From contig JANTQA010000023.1 in assembly GCA_027625915.1 (NCBI GenBank), forward strand, positions 14,570,001-14,634,000: a DNA stretch of 64,000 bases, given 5' to 3'. Numbering within the stretch: position 1 is the stretch's first letter; each line of letters opens with the position of its first letter. A program made the position numbers and the translations under genes. Of the stretch, positions 49,821 through 61,986 are shown piece after piece. The notes beneath the pieces were generated by a model, which saw only the letters and a program-made list of their open reading frames with translations, was not told the DNA's origin and ran no database searches. This DNA comes from Anaeramoeba flamelloides (taxonomy: Eukaryota > Metamonada > Anaeramoebidae).

Positions 49821-52800
49821 ATGGATATTTTTAAAATGATAAACACAGGATTTATACTTCCACCTGAACAGGAAAAACCACAGTTCATGGATTTTTTGCA
49901 ACGTAAGCAAGCAAAACACCCACCACCAAAGTCAAGTTTGCCTGATTATGATCCATATTTGGCCTCGCTCCGTAATCTTTTGAAATTAAAGCACCAGATC
50001 GATACAATTACAAACGAGAACAAAGAAATTATTGACAAGGTTATAACTCTTTCAAAAAGATTAATTTCAATTGCCAAGGAAAAGAAATCTAGCAACTCAG
50101 AAGAACTTAAAGAAAAACAACAAAAAGAATTACAAATGATCTTTGAGATCGACAAAAAATTTGTTATTGTAAAAAATCGCTTTTTTTTTTTTTTTTTCTT
50201 TTATCAAATTTTCTTCTTTTTTTTACAACCTTTATTCTTTTTACAAAAAAAAAAGTCTTTGGATTTTTTTTCTTTGTTAAATAACAAGCAATTTTTTTTT
50301 TCCTTTTTTTATTATTTTTTTTTTTTTGATAAACATTTTTAAAAAAAAATCACCACTTCCAAATCTATCAAATAATTGCTAAACAATGAATTTGTTTCTC
50401 TTTTTTGAAAATAACCAATCTTTAGAGACGCTACACTGGGATGATTTATTTAATCTTACAAGATCCAAAATATTTTGGAACTTTGCTTAAATATTTAAAG
50501 TCTGTCGAAGCCGAAAAGATTATACACCTCTTGTTATTTTCAATTTTTTCTGGAAACGAGGATCAAGCAGAAGAAAAGCTTATTATGGGAGTTGTTGATG
50601 TAAGAAATTCTTTTTTGATTTTTTTTTTGAGGGACTACAATCCGATTCAAATCATTCAATGAAAAAATTTTCAATTGCTCTTATTAAATCCAACCAATTG
50701 TTGAATTTTCTACTTTTGTCAAGAACTTTATAACCAAGAGAAAGAGAACCACAAAAATAAGGACCCACTGTATTTCTTAAGGGGCTAATCTCTATTAAAT
50801 TTTTTTACCTATCAACTTTAATAGAGATTCAGAAAATTTTTTTGCCAATTACTTAGATTTGAAAAGTCCTGTTTATTTCCCTATTAAACTTATTTCTAGA
50901 TAAGGAATCCTTATTTAGAAATTGCTCAAAAAAAAATAATAGAGACTAGTCCATTCAGGTAAGTAGAATGAAGAAGAATTATAAAAATACTTTTGTTTAC
51001 TCTTGAAAGAAAACAAAGCTATTCGAGAGAAAAAATATGTTTCATTTTGTAATTACTTAGTTTATCAAAATTGATTTTTTTTTAATTCTGTTCGTTACCT
51101 GGTTTTTGAAAATTAAATGGGATCAAATTTCATCTGCTGATTATCTTTTTTCAATTCCAAAATATTTGTTTCAAAATTCTTTCCATTTAGGGTTTTTGGT
51201 TCATGGGTATATACCAATATCGAGCATAAAAAAATAACCAAACAAATAAATAGAGATCACAAAAATTTAGATCTATTTGAAAAATCTATTTTTTAAAAAA
51301 ATGAATAATGAAGTGAAAATTTTTTCACATTTATTTTCAAGACCAGTAAACAAACCACACAAACTAAAGAAATTCTATTCTTCAACTTCAGCCCAAACTC
51401 AAATTATTTTAAATTTACTTTCTAAAAAAAAGAAAATTATTGCATCTCAAAAACATGAAGAACAATCATAAATTTTCAGATCCCTAAAACGATTACAAAA
51501 ATGAATAGTTAAGGATCTTAATTATTTAGAATTTTTTAAATTCAAATAAATAATAAGATCACAAAAAAAAGCAATAAGAAAAATATAGATCAAAAGAATA
51601 GTTAATACCAAGGAAAACACAGAAAATGGAAAATTTGAAAAGGTTAGTCTCAATGGTTTATTTCAATTTTTGGTTTTTTTGTTTACTGCTATCTTTAATA
51701 AAACTTGTTAAAAATTAAAAAAAAAAAAAAAAAAAAAAAATTCTAATCAAATGAACAGATGTTCACAAAACCAAAATCAAATCATTTCAACCTCTTTTAA
51801 AAGATATACCCTTTTAAAAATATCTGTTGTTATTTGATTTTAAGATTCGAAATCAAGATTTTACTGCTGGATTGATTGTCTTGAAAAATTAAATTTTGGA
51901 AATAAAATTAAATTTAAAAAAAAAATTCAACAATTAGTTAAAATCATCAATTTTTGAAAAAATAAATCCTCTTTTCTAAAAATTAAATTTGTTCTTTTTA
52001 TTTATTTTTTTTTTTCACAAATTTTATTATTAGTTTCACTGATTTATTAACTTGAATCAGATTTAAAAAAAAGCAGTAAAAAATAATCATTGATAATTTG
52101 AGAAAAAAAAATTAATTTTTTAAAAACATTATTTTCTTAATGACTCTTTTTTTTTATTTGAAAAAAATATTAAAATTCTTATCAAAAACAACTGAAAAAT
52201 TACAAATAGATTGCTTTACTTTATGAATATAAAGATTCCACTGATGAAACGACCTTAATGAGGGCAAATACCAATATAACAAAATTATTGCATAACTATA
52301 CAAAGAGGCAATCTGGACAAGAATATTTAAAAAATATTTTAGCATATCCCATTAGCCAAATAGCTCAGGAAAAGGATCTTGATATCAGTTTAAACCCGGT
52401 TCATGTTTATAAAGAGGTATATCCAGAAAAGGAAAACGCAAGAGTTAGTGATAACACAGCGTATGAAGATAAAAAAGTACGCAAAATTCTTAAGGAAAGA
52501 ACAAATAAAATGTTAGAAATGTTTGATAATTTAATCGAGTACATTATTACAAAGCCCGAAGCTGTACCATTAGGAATTCGGTTAATTTGTAAAAAAATTA
52601 AAAAATTGACTTTGGAATATTACCCAAAGTCTAAAGCAACAAGCCTAGCATCCTTAATTGGTGGATTTTTTTTCCTAAGATTCTTAAACCCGGCCTTAAT
52701 TACCCCCATGTCCTATGGATTATTGAACCCTAACTTTTTAAAAAAAGTGGCCAAAAGGGAGAGGAGAAAGAAGAGAGTAATAAAAAAGAAGTTAAAAATT

Positions 52801-55800
52801 GAAAAGAAACTAGAAAGAGAAAGGCAATTGCAATTGGAAAAAGTGGAAGAAGAACAAAAAGAGAAAGAGAAAGAGGAAAAGGAAAAGGAAAAAGAGAAAG
52901 AAATTGAAAAGGAAAAGCAATTAGAAGAGGAAAACAAAGATCAGCCACAAGATCATACAGTGATTGAGAAAGAAAAAGAGGAAGAAGAAATGAAAAAAAA
53001 AGAAAAAGAAAAGGAAAAGGAAGAAGAAATGAAAAAAAAAATTGAAAAAGAAGAAGAAGAAGAAAGGCAAAGAAAAGAATTTTCGTCTTCATCCTCCTCG
53101 TCATCCTCTTCGTCATCATCTGGCTCTGACTCTGAAGAAGAAGTTGAAGAAATTGTTGATGATCCTTTTGCCAAAGGCAATTCCAAAATGGGCATTTTGA
53201 AAAAAAATATTTTGGTCTTGGGCAAATTTCTTCAAAATTTAAGCAACATGTCCACCTTTGGTAAGAAACAAAAGTTTTTCCAATTTGTACCAAAAAAATA
53301 TATTTCACGAACGAGGAAAAAATTGATCAGATTTTTATTGGAGCTCTGTAAAGTGCAAGATTTGCAATTTGATGAAGAATTGGATAAATATTTGTTTTTG
53401 TCAAAGAAGGATTTAGAAATAAAAATCAAAATGAATGAAATGTACTTTGTGCAATCGATCTTAAACCAATACCTGTCCAGAATCACATCAAGGCAAGACG
53501 ACCCATTGATTGAAACGATGGATAGCCTGGGCAATGTTCCCAAGCAGTTGTCGAAGGAAGAGGATTACGAAATCGAGCTAAATATGCTTGAATCCCTAAA
53601 TCTGCATTCCAAGTTAAATACAAACGAAACGAAAAAAATTTATAACGAAACAATCTTTATGATGGTCTCCTTATTTGAAGACTTTAAAAAGACTACATCC
53701 AAAGAAGAGCTCAGGCACGGAAACTTAATACACTCATTAAAGGTCTTTGAAAGGCAATTGCACGAACAAGAAACAGAATACGATGACTTCCCAGAAAAGA
53801 AAATTCGCAGAGCCAGAAAGATCATTGGTAACTTAACCAGATTGTATAGAGACGGTAAGATATCCAAAAAGAAAAATTATACCAAGTTTAGAAGAGACGT
53901 TTCTTTATACTTTGAAAACCAAACAGTTATCCAACAGCAAGTTAACCAAGCTATTCAAATTTTATCTTCAGTTAAGAAAAATTTGAAAAAATATAAATCC
54001 TATTTATCAGAACAGTTGAAAACTTTCATCGGTTATCAAGATAGCTTTTTAGAAAGCGAAAGGGAGAAATTAAAGCCCAAGGATAATAAAAAACGGAAAG
54101 AAAAGGACAAGGCAGCAGTAATTAAATTGGATTTCTTTGATTTCGAAAAACGCGGAATAATCACAAAATTTGAATTTGAAGATGTTCAGTAAGTTATTTT
54201 TTTTTTTTTTTTTTTGATTTTTTGATTTTACTTATTTATATAATCATTGGGCAAAAAAAGTTAATTAGGAAAAAAAAAGTCAATAATGATTTTTAATTGC
54301 GAACATTAATAGAATCACAGAAATCACAGAAATCACAGAAACTTGGAAATGAAAAGTTAAATTAATTAAAAGAAGAATCAAATTAATTTCAAAGAATAAT
54401 TCCTTAATTTATTTTCAATTGAATCAGCAATTACAATTTAGATCTACTTTTATAGACAAATTTGATGAGTGTGGCTTTGAGAGTTCTCAAAAACAGTTAA
54501 ATTTTTCAAGTAACTTTTAATAATTGATCAGCCAAAGAAAAAACCCTTACTAAAAGATAGTATTATAAAAACTGTTATTATGTCGAATCCTCTATTTTGT
54601 CTTTAATCATTTGTTTTTTTCTTTTATTAATGGATCTTACTTTGAATTTTCAGTAATCATTACAATTTATTTTGCATTTTTTGTTTAATTTTAAAAGAGG
54701 AATTTTACAAAGGAAATTTTAATTTTTTTCTCAAAATTTAATTAATGTGTTCGTTCCAATAATATAGTTCGAATAAACAAATAATAACCTGTTAATTCTT
54801 AGTAATTGATTCATCATAAAAACATTTTTAAAAATAATTTAGATCTTTTAAATTTTTTCTGTTTCTTTCAAAAGTCTAAATTTTGGTTTTATTAGTTTAA
54901 TACTTTGTATAATCTACAAAAAAACAATTTTTTTTTTTTTTATTAAACGATTCATTTTGAATCTATTTGAATTTCTTTTGTTCAATATTTGGGAAATATA
55001 TATTTATATATATATATTTATGTATTGAAAGTTTTTCATTTGAAATTTAATATTTTTTTTCATTTAGCATTTTTCTTCAAAAGATCAAAAACTTTTATCT
55101 CTGCCTCAATCAAATCTTATTAAATAATCCCAAAAAAATATGGCATTAATTTTCCTGTTAACAATAAACAAGTATTTTCGACTAAAAAATATATTTTATC
55201 AAAGTATGAAAAAGCAATATTTTACTCTTATTAAAACTCTTACTCGAAAATTAAGTTAATTTCAATCTCAAACCAAAAATCTTCTATTTTATGATAATTT
55301 CAAAGTTTATCATTTTTCAGAAGCACCTTAAGCACTAATTTAGAATTAGTAAATCATAAAAGTAACTGAATTTACTTTTTAGAAATAAAAATCAATTAGT
55401 TTTCAAAATTTGAAAAGGTTGCTTGCTTTTTTAAATAGAAATGAAATATTCTGATTTCATTTTTATTTATTAAAATGAATGATCTTTTCAAAGATCTTTG
55501 CTTGTTTTATTTAATTTTAAAGTTTGTTTTGTCAAGGCAAGCCATTTTGTGAAATGAAAACACAAAAATTTTTCTTTTTAAAACAATATTTTTTGGCTAT
55601 CTTCAAACTTTTTAAAAGCCCAAATTTTTTTGACTTGAATTGCTTTTTCAAATATCATGTTTCTGGGTTCAGTTTAATTTATGAAGGGATTTTTGTTGAA
55701 TTTTCTCTAAAAATAAATTTAATTTCGAATATTATTTTCCTTGTATTTTGAAAATGAATTGTCACTTTTAAATTTAAAAGTGAGATCAAAAAAGGATTAT

Positions 55801-56560
55801 AGTTCTTTCACATTTGTCATTTTATGTTTGAAGACCTAAAATTTTAACTTTGAGTTTTCTCATCTTATTTTGACTCAAGTACTTTTTGGAAAATTTAATT
55901 AGATTTGTTACCTTTTGGTTTTCTATATTAACTCCAAAGATAGAATTCTATTGAAAGAATGTGTTAATGGACAAACATTTAAACTTCATTATGGAAAAAA
56001 CAATTTCTAAAATGGAAAAGTAACCGATTTGAAAATTTATTCTTATGAAAATTAAAATCAAATCCGCTCAATTATATTTGCCTTAAGGTTATTTTATGAG
56101 CTCTTTTTTTTGCTTTGGAGGGGACTTTTCTTTTGATACCTCAATCCCCAAATATTAGAAAATATTTAATTTTCAAATTTGTACCTCAAAAAAACTGTAA
56201 TGAATTACAATTAAAAATCATATTGAACTTTTTTCCCTGTTTTACTTTTTTGCAACAATGATTATATATTTATTTCGATTCTTTTATTTTACATATTTAT
56301 CTTATTTATTTTCATCATATTAATATTAAATGAACAACAATAGGAAAAATGAAGTTTATTTCCTTCTTACAAGATCTGAGAACGAAGATGAATTTGAATT
56401 AAGTCTACATACAAATAAACAACCAAATCCACTTTATGAAAAAACCATTTCAATTGAAAAATTAATTAAAAAGAAAAATGAATCAGATTTTCAATATAAA
56501 TTTGGTCAGAATTTATCATTAAGTACATCATTGTTACTTGAATTACTCAAGGAAATTTAA
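49821..56560 (+). CDS. RasGAP of IQGAP topology with arginine finger
   Basis: Exons 49821-50168, 50426-50599, 52210-54188 and 56344-56560; phases 0/0, 0/0 and 2/1 agree; 905 residues. Donors GTAAAA, GTAAGA and GTAAGT. Exon 2 has YLILQDPKYFGTLLKYL, as in the IQGAP GAP-related domain. Exon 3 begins with LMRANTNITKLLHNYTKR (Arg at ~192 where RasGAPs have the finger), then VHVYKE, and FLRFLNPALITP (~329-340) as the second GAP signature. An insert of about 140 residues of K/E repeats and a Ser run then splits the GAP domain before LGKFLQNLSNMSTF. The RasGAP C-terminal domain spans the last intron: RGIITKFEFEDVQ joins KNEVYFLLTRSENEDEF. No CH or IQ motif is seen, as in short amoebal IQGAP relatives. 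Predicted to switch off RAS-type GTPases at the cell cortex. Confidence 0.82.
50600..52209 (+). other. RasGAP intron 2 (1.6 kb)
   Basis: GTAAGA at 50600 to ...CAAATAG at 52209. AT-rich with a long poly-A near 51720 and a small open frame at 51301-51471. Confidence 0.6.
51301..51471 (+). CDS. Hypothetical 56-residue frame nested in RasGAP intron
   Basis: ATG at 51301, ends KHEEQS. Mixed composition (LFSRPVNKPHKLKKFYSSTS) unlike the surrounding intron, with a basic, Ser-rich N-terminal half that could pass for an organelle presequence. No known family; it may be a nested gene, a lost exon or chance. Confidence 0.25.
   Translation: MNNEVKIFSHLFSRPVNKPHKLKKFYSSTSAQTQIILNLLSKKKKIIASQKHEEQS
54189..56343 (+). 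other. RasGAP intron 3 (2.2 kb)
   Basis: GTAAGT at 54189 to ...AACAATAG at 56343. Holds a short ATCACAGA tandem (about 54312-54340) and a (TA)n-rich patch near 55005. No host exon is needed inside. Confidence 0.65.
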
Positions 56561-57467
56561 AAGATTAAATAAGGAACCATTTTTCCTTTCGAAAATTATT
56601 TTTTTTATTTTTTTTTATATAAAATTTGTGATTATGTGATTGGAAAGAATCTATCAAAACAAATCCAAGCAAAAAAATAAAAGAAACAATAACCAACTTC
56701 CGAAATAAAAAGGGCAGTCTTTCTATAATGTCTTTTGCTAATAATGATGAATTTTATGAATCTTCAACAGATTTTTTTATTAAATCTATTCAATTAAGAT
56801 CTTGTTAAAATCATAAAATCTAATTATTTCTTTGACATTTTTTTTTTTTTTTTTTTTTTATTTTTTCTCTAATTTTTTTTTTCTTTCTTTCTCTCTCTCT
56901 CTTTATTTTTTTTCTTTCATATATATATATATATATATATAATTCTTTATCCAAAAGTAATTTGCAGACTTGTAGGAAATAATTTTTTTTTCATTTAAAA
57001 ATTATTTAGGAGTTTCTAAACGAATACATGTTATTATTTCCATTGATTAATAACTTGAAAACTTTTATTTTTAATCGAATTAAAAATTTTCTTTCTCTCT
57101 TACAAGTTTAAAAATTATTTTTCTTTATTTTTTCTTAAAGGAAAAATAAGAAGTTTACTTTGCTTAAAATAAAATCAATCAAGCAAGCAATTTGTTATTA
57201 TTAGTAAAATTAAAAAATAAAAATACAAAGTTTAACATTTATTAACGTTGAATTTTACTATTATTGAAACCCAATAAAGGCAATTATCAAAAAAAAAAAA
57301 CATTTTCATCTCTTTTTTTAATTTATTTTTTTTTTAATATTCTTTATTTTTTTTTATATCTGGCTCTTTATTTCAATTTTATTTTAGAAAATTAAGTTTA
57401 AAATGCTTTTAATAATGATGGTGTTATTTTCTCTTGAATTTTTTTTTTTTTTAATTTAGTTGCTTTA

Positions 57468-57850
57468 CTAAAGGGAATAGGTTTGCCATAGATTTCCCTA
57501 TAATTAAAGTTCGTTGTAATTTCGTGTAAATGATATTAATGCTACATGGCACAAATAGTTTCAAATGGCTCTAAAAAATCTATCTAAATATTATTACCAT
57601 AATAAATTATTTTCATTTTTTACTAATGATCACTATTAACAATTGTCATTTATATAATTTTTTTTTTTTAATTCCTTTTCCAAATCTAAAAAATAGAAAC
57701 TCTAAATATAGTATTCCACTATTTAAAAATTCAACCCTAGAACTTCCAAAAGTAACTAATTTTTACAATTTTGTAATTTCTCAGATTTACTCAATAAATA
57801 TTAAAATTAATACTTAAAGATTGGTTTTTTTGTTTCTTTTCTATGTTGCT
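57468..57850 (+). mobile_element. Element G copy 3 (one end)
   Basis: CTAAAGGGAATAGG, then GTTGTAATTTCGTGTAAATGATATTAATG, then GGCTCTAAAAAATCTAT, collinear with copies 1 and 2. The inner frame contains NFYNFVISQIYSINI, like NYFYNFLISKINSIII of copy 1. Confidence 0.5.
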
Positions 57851-57999
57851 AAACTAAATTCCCTAATTTTCACACGAATTTATAAAAATATGAGATAAGA
57901 GCAATAACTCCAATTTCATTCAATTTGAAAATAAGATTGAATTTTGTAAAATATAAAAATCCTTTATTTAAATTTAGTTTTATTATCATTTTTTTTTTT

Positions 58000-59060
58000 C
58001 CAATTAAGTAATTGCGTTTCATCTCATCGAAAAATTTTATTTAAAGGATTTTTTAAGGTTAAAGTTGAGTTTAGTTAAAGAGAAGAATTGTATAGGGTTA
58101 GTTTATGGTTGTGATCATTTGATCGATCAATAATTTGCTGGTAAAAATTCAACACATTTTCTTTACAATTGTTGTTCGAGTTTTTTTATAATTTTTGGCA
58201 TATTGAATGATTTTTTCGATTTATTTTTTGTTTTTTATTTGGACAAGAAAGTGTTTACCTAGAAATTATTAATATGATGTAACTTTAACATGATTTAATC
58301 CAAAGTATTTAAAAATAAACTGAAATTTATAACTTCAGAAAATCTTTAAAAAGTTCAGAGAATCATGAAAATATAATTCCATTCAAATTGGTAATGATAG
58401 TGATTTTTCTAAAATATGAAAAACATGATTTATTCTTTTCATTTTTTGTTTTAATTTCTTTTTTTAAATTACTTAACCTTATTACATTCGATCTAAATAT
58501 TTTTTTCAATTGATATTGAGTAAAAGTTATGTTCTTCAAAATTGAAGAACTCAAATAAAATTAGTTGTTGATATCTAACTAGTTGTTATTTTAATAATTT
58601 GTTCATAGAATTTAAAAACAATTATCAAATGATTTTTTTTGTTTTACTCTCTCCAAAAATTTTAACAAACTCTTGATTTTTAAATTTTAATACAGTCAGT
58701 TCCACTTTTAAGGCACAAACTAGCTACAAAATTTAAGGCACACAAAAAATCTCAAATTAAGGCACAAAATTCAGATTCTAGTAAAATAAATAGTAAAAAA
58801 AAATTACAAAATTTTGTGCCTTACTTTGAGATTTTTTTGTGCCTTAAATTTTGTTGAAAGTTTGTGCCTTAAAAGTGGAACTGACTGTAATTATGTATTT
58901 TTTGTTTTGGTAATATTTTTATTTGTAAAAAATTGTTAATTTTTCAATTAGTGAATGGTTTTAATTTGGTATTTCTTCTAGAATTGGTAATAAAAGAAAT
59001 TTGTCCAAAAAATAGAATTTTGGTGTGTGAGAAATTTGAATGTGGGGTTTACAATAAAAT
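58000..59060. repeat. Repeat F copy d, interrupted by MITE-A
   Basis: Two collinear halves of repeat F (58000-58690 and 58890-59060) flank a MITE-A insertion; compare the uninterrupted 39940-40400. Confidence 0.5.
58691..58889. mobile_element. MITE-A copy 4
   Basis: TA-CAGTCAGTTCCACTTTTA at the left, TAAAAGTGGAACTGACTG-TA at the right: the best kept ends in the window. Arms include AAGGCACAAA and ATCTCAAATTAAGGC with their inverses. The TA at each side matches a TA target duplication. Confidence 0.85.
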
Positions 59061-60159
59061 GTGATTATATTTCTCCCTTTTTTGAATTTTGGTATGTTTC
59101 GAAACTTTTGGAATCATGTTTACTTTCGGGAAAAGTAGTTAATATGTCAAAAATAGAATTAAAGTAGTAGAATAACCATAAGATATAACAAATTTTGTAT
59201 ATTTTCTTCTTTGTTGAAAAATAATAACCACTAAAAAGAATAAATTGCCAAATAAAAACCAAAATAAAACCAAAATTGAAAATTTTTAATTTTACTATAT
59301 GTGTAATTGAATTGATATTTTCAAATATTCCTTAGCACTCTGGATATGAATAAATTTCATAAAGTCTAAGATATAATTTGGAATAATATTGTTGTGCTAA
59401 TATATTTATTTTCTTATTTGTCTTTAATCCAGATTTGAATTGTAATAAAAAGTTAAAATAGTTCAAAGATAAAGTATTTATTTTTTTATATTTTTTTTTT
59501 TGTTTTTTTAAAAGAATAATAATTATTCATTTTGAGATTTTTTCAAAGATTTTTATTTTTATTTTAATTGTTTAAATCAGAAATTTTATTACAATAATAG
59601 TAATTCAAAAGTCAATAGATTGATTTATTAATATAATAATCCAAAAAAGTTTTTAATTTTATGATAAAATAAAAATAAATAAAAAAATATATTACTTGAG
59701 ACATTTTAATTTTTTTTTTTTAGATAAAATTTTATTAAATAAAGAGAAAAATAAAAATAATTCCTTTCGGTCAAAATTAAAATTCTATGGTGAATAATTT
59801 TCTAAAACTTTTTTTTAAGTAATAGAAATTACTTGAAAAAAAAAAAAAAAAAAATGTAAAATAATTTCATTTATTATATTGGAATTAAACAAATCAAAAG
59901 TATTTTAATAGATAAAATAATCAATCTTAAATTTAATTATATATATAAATAACTTTTAAATGTTATTTAAAGAAAAAAAATAATCTTAGAAACCAAGAAT
60001 TGTTTTTTTTTTTGAATTTGGTTATTAGTAAAAATTTGAATACTATATTTGTAAAATTTGAAATTTTCTTCTTCGAAATTAATCCAGATCTTGGAAAATA
60101 AGTTCTGATCTATGTACTCTTATGAAAAATATTGTTTATTTTTTTTTTTTATTGTTGAA

Positions 60160-60310
60160 GAAGTGTAAATTACACTCTGGATATCCTTTTACTTAAATTC
60201 CCTTTCAGAAATTTAAGCGTAAAATCATAGATTTCACGATTATTATTTAATGAAAATAGTTTCAAACTGTTTGTTTTAAATTAATTCATTAAGATTTTTT
60301 TTTTTTTTAA
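60160..60310. repeat. Repeat F fragment, inverted
   Basis: GAAGAAGTGTAAATTACACTC ... ATCATAGATTTCACGATTATTATTT ... AATTAATTCATTAAG is the inverse of the 7210-7400 / 10080-10260 sequence. Confidence 0.45.
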
Positions 60311-60559
60311 TTTGTTATGAAATATTAATCTATCTTTTTCATAGGTAGGATAGACCCATAAAAAGTGATCAATATTTTCAATTTGTTTTAATAAAGAGAT
60401 CTAAATATTTGAACAACTATAGATTAAATGAAATAGGTTAATTTATTAAGTTTTTTAGAAATTTATAGATGGTTTGATTCTATAAAGTGCTAAGGTTTTA
60501 AGAATAAGATTTGGTTTTACAAAATTGAGTTGCTTTTTTTTTTTCTTTTTTTTTTTTTG

Positions 60560-60790
60560 AGTTTCACAAATCTTGTTTTCGCAAAATCCCAGTACAAGAC
60601 ACCGACTCGACAGCAAAAACCCAGTCCAGGTAACGACTCGACAGATTGTACGGAAAGTCCAATTCGGTTCACTTTGGTTGGTTTCAGATCGCATTTGTTG
60701 GATTCAGTTCTCTACAGTTGCATAGTCCAGCTCAATTCGTTTTAGATCTGATCATTAACAAGTTTGGTTCGGTTAGTCATGACCAATTCC
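60560..60790. other. GC-richer island, possible ncRNA or young insert
   Basis: About 200 bp with far more G and C than its surroundings. It contains a direct repeat CGACTCGACAG (near 60602 and 60634) and related words AGTCCAATTCGG and CCAGCTCAATTCG. No long open frame on either strand and no tRNA fold found. Begins just after poly-T tracts. Could be a structured RNA gene, a tRNA-poor short element or recently acquired DNA. Confidence 0.3.
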
Positions 60791-61555
60791 ACCAATTCTT
60801 ATAATGATTTTTTATTCCTTTTACCTTCCTCAAGCACCTAAAAAAACAAAAAGAGGAGGAACCCAAACAACTTAAAAAAGAAAATTTGGAAAAAGTAAAA
60901 AGTAAAAAAAATAAAAATATTGTTTATTTCATGCCTATATTTTTAAAAAGTCAAAAATTAAAAAAATAGTAATAATTTTTAAAAACAGACAATTATTTAT
61001 CTGACTCGAACTATTGAGTAAATCATTTAAATTTAAAAAAATTGTAGAAAAAACATTTCCAAATTTTAGAATGAAAAAAAATATTATTTATTTTTAAATT
61101 TAATTTATATTTTTTTTTATTTTTAAAGTATTTAGAATCAAAGATATATATATATTGTATGGTAATAACAGATAAAACAAATTTTCTATTTGGTGCTAAA
61201 ATATCATTTTATAATGAATCTATTATTTAATCAAATATTAAGGCAAATTTGGGGTACAAATGTCCCCAATTTTTTTTCATAAGTAAAATTTTTTGTGTTT
61301 TAACCATTTAAACTAAGAATTTTTTGATGTAACGACAAACTTTTCAAAAAAAACAAAAATAAGAATAATAATATTTTGACCTCGAAAGTCCTAAAAAAAT
61401 TTAAATTTATCCAAATAAATAACACAATAAATAAAGAGTCGTATCGTCAAGTACTTATATTTTTTTTATATTTCCCAAATTAAAAAATAGCTCAAGTTGG
61501 GAATTTAAAATAATGGGGTAAAATCAGAGATTTTACACAATTCTTTTAAATCTTG

Positions 61556-61986
61556 GAAAACCTAAATACAATAGATATTTAAAATGGAAGGGTTCAACTT
61601 CAATTTTAAAACTCAGAAAAATTACAAATTACCTAAACAGGTACTATTATTTTATGAATAAAAATAAATCAAAATACTGCAAGATATGTAAACAAATATA
61701 TATTTTAGATATCATTGAAGATTTGGATCATTTTCTATGTAACTGCTCAGCCTATCAAAATAATCACAAAATCTGGATATATCAATTTAAAAAAATTAAT
61801 ATATTTAATATATCAAATAATAATAATATTTTTAATATTATTACAAAAAATGATACATCAAGTTTATTAGCCTTAGTGGATAATAAACTTATTTTTCAGT
61901 CTTTAATACAATTCCTAAAAAAACAAATTTGGAATTCGGGTAAACAAGAGGGATTAATAACCCCTCCCATAGATAATAATAAATAA
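61556..61986 (+). pseudogene. LINE (non-LTR retrotransposon) 3' tail
   Basis: The frame continues upstream of the ATG at 61654 (RYLKWKGSTSILKLRK) into CKICKQIYILDIIEDLDHFL and CNCSAY. A CxxC ... ED..HFLxxC pattern after a basic stretch is the zinc-binding element found at the C-terminus of many LINE reverse transcriptases. The reverse transcriptase itself is absent, as expected of a 5'-truncated copy; the frame ends at TAA 61986. A repeat E palindrome (61510-61565) abuts its left side. Confidence 0.55.

Noticed and set aside
54442-54520. Candidate fourth RasGAP exon (ends in QKQLNFSSNF)
   Set aside because: Phase fits, but splicing from 54188 to 56344 gives the expected RasGAP C-terminal sequence without it.
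60455-60694. 79-residue minus-strand frame
   Set aside because: Half is poly-K from a poly-T run and half lies in the GC-richer island; no start context or homology.
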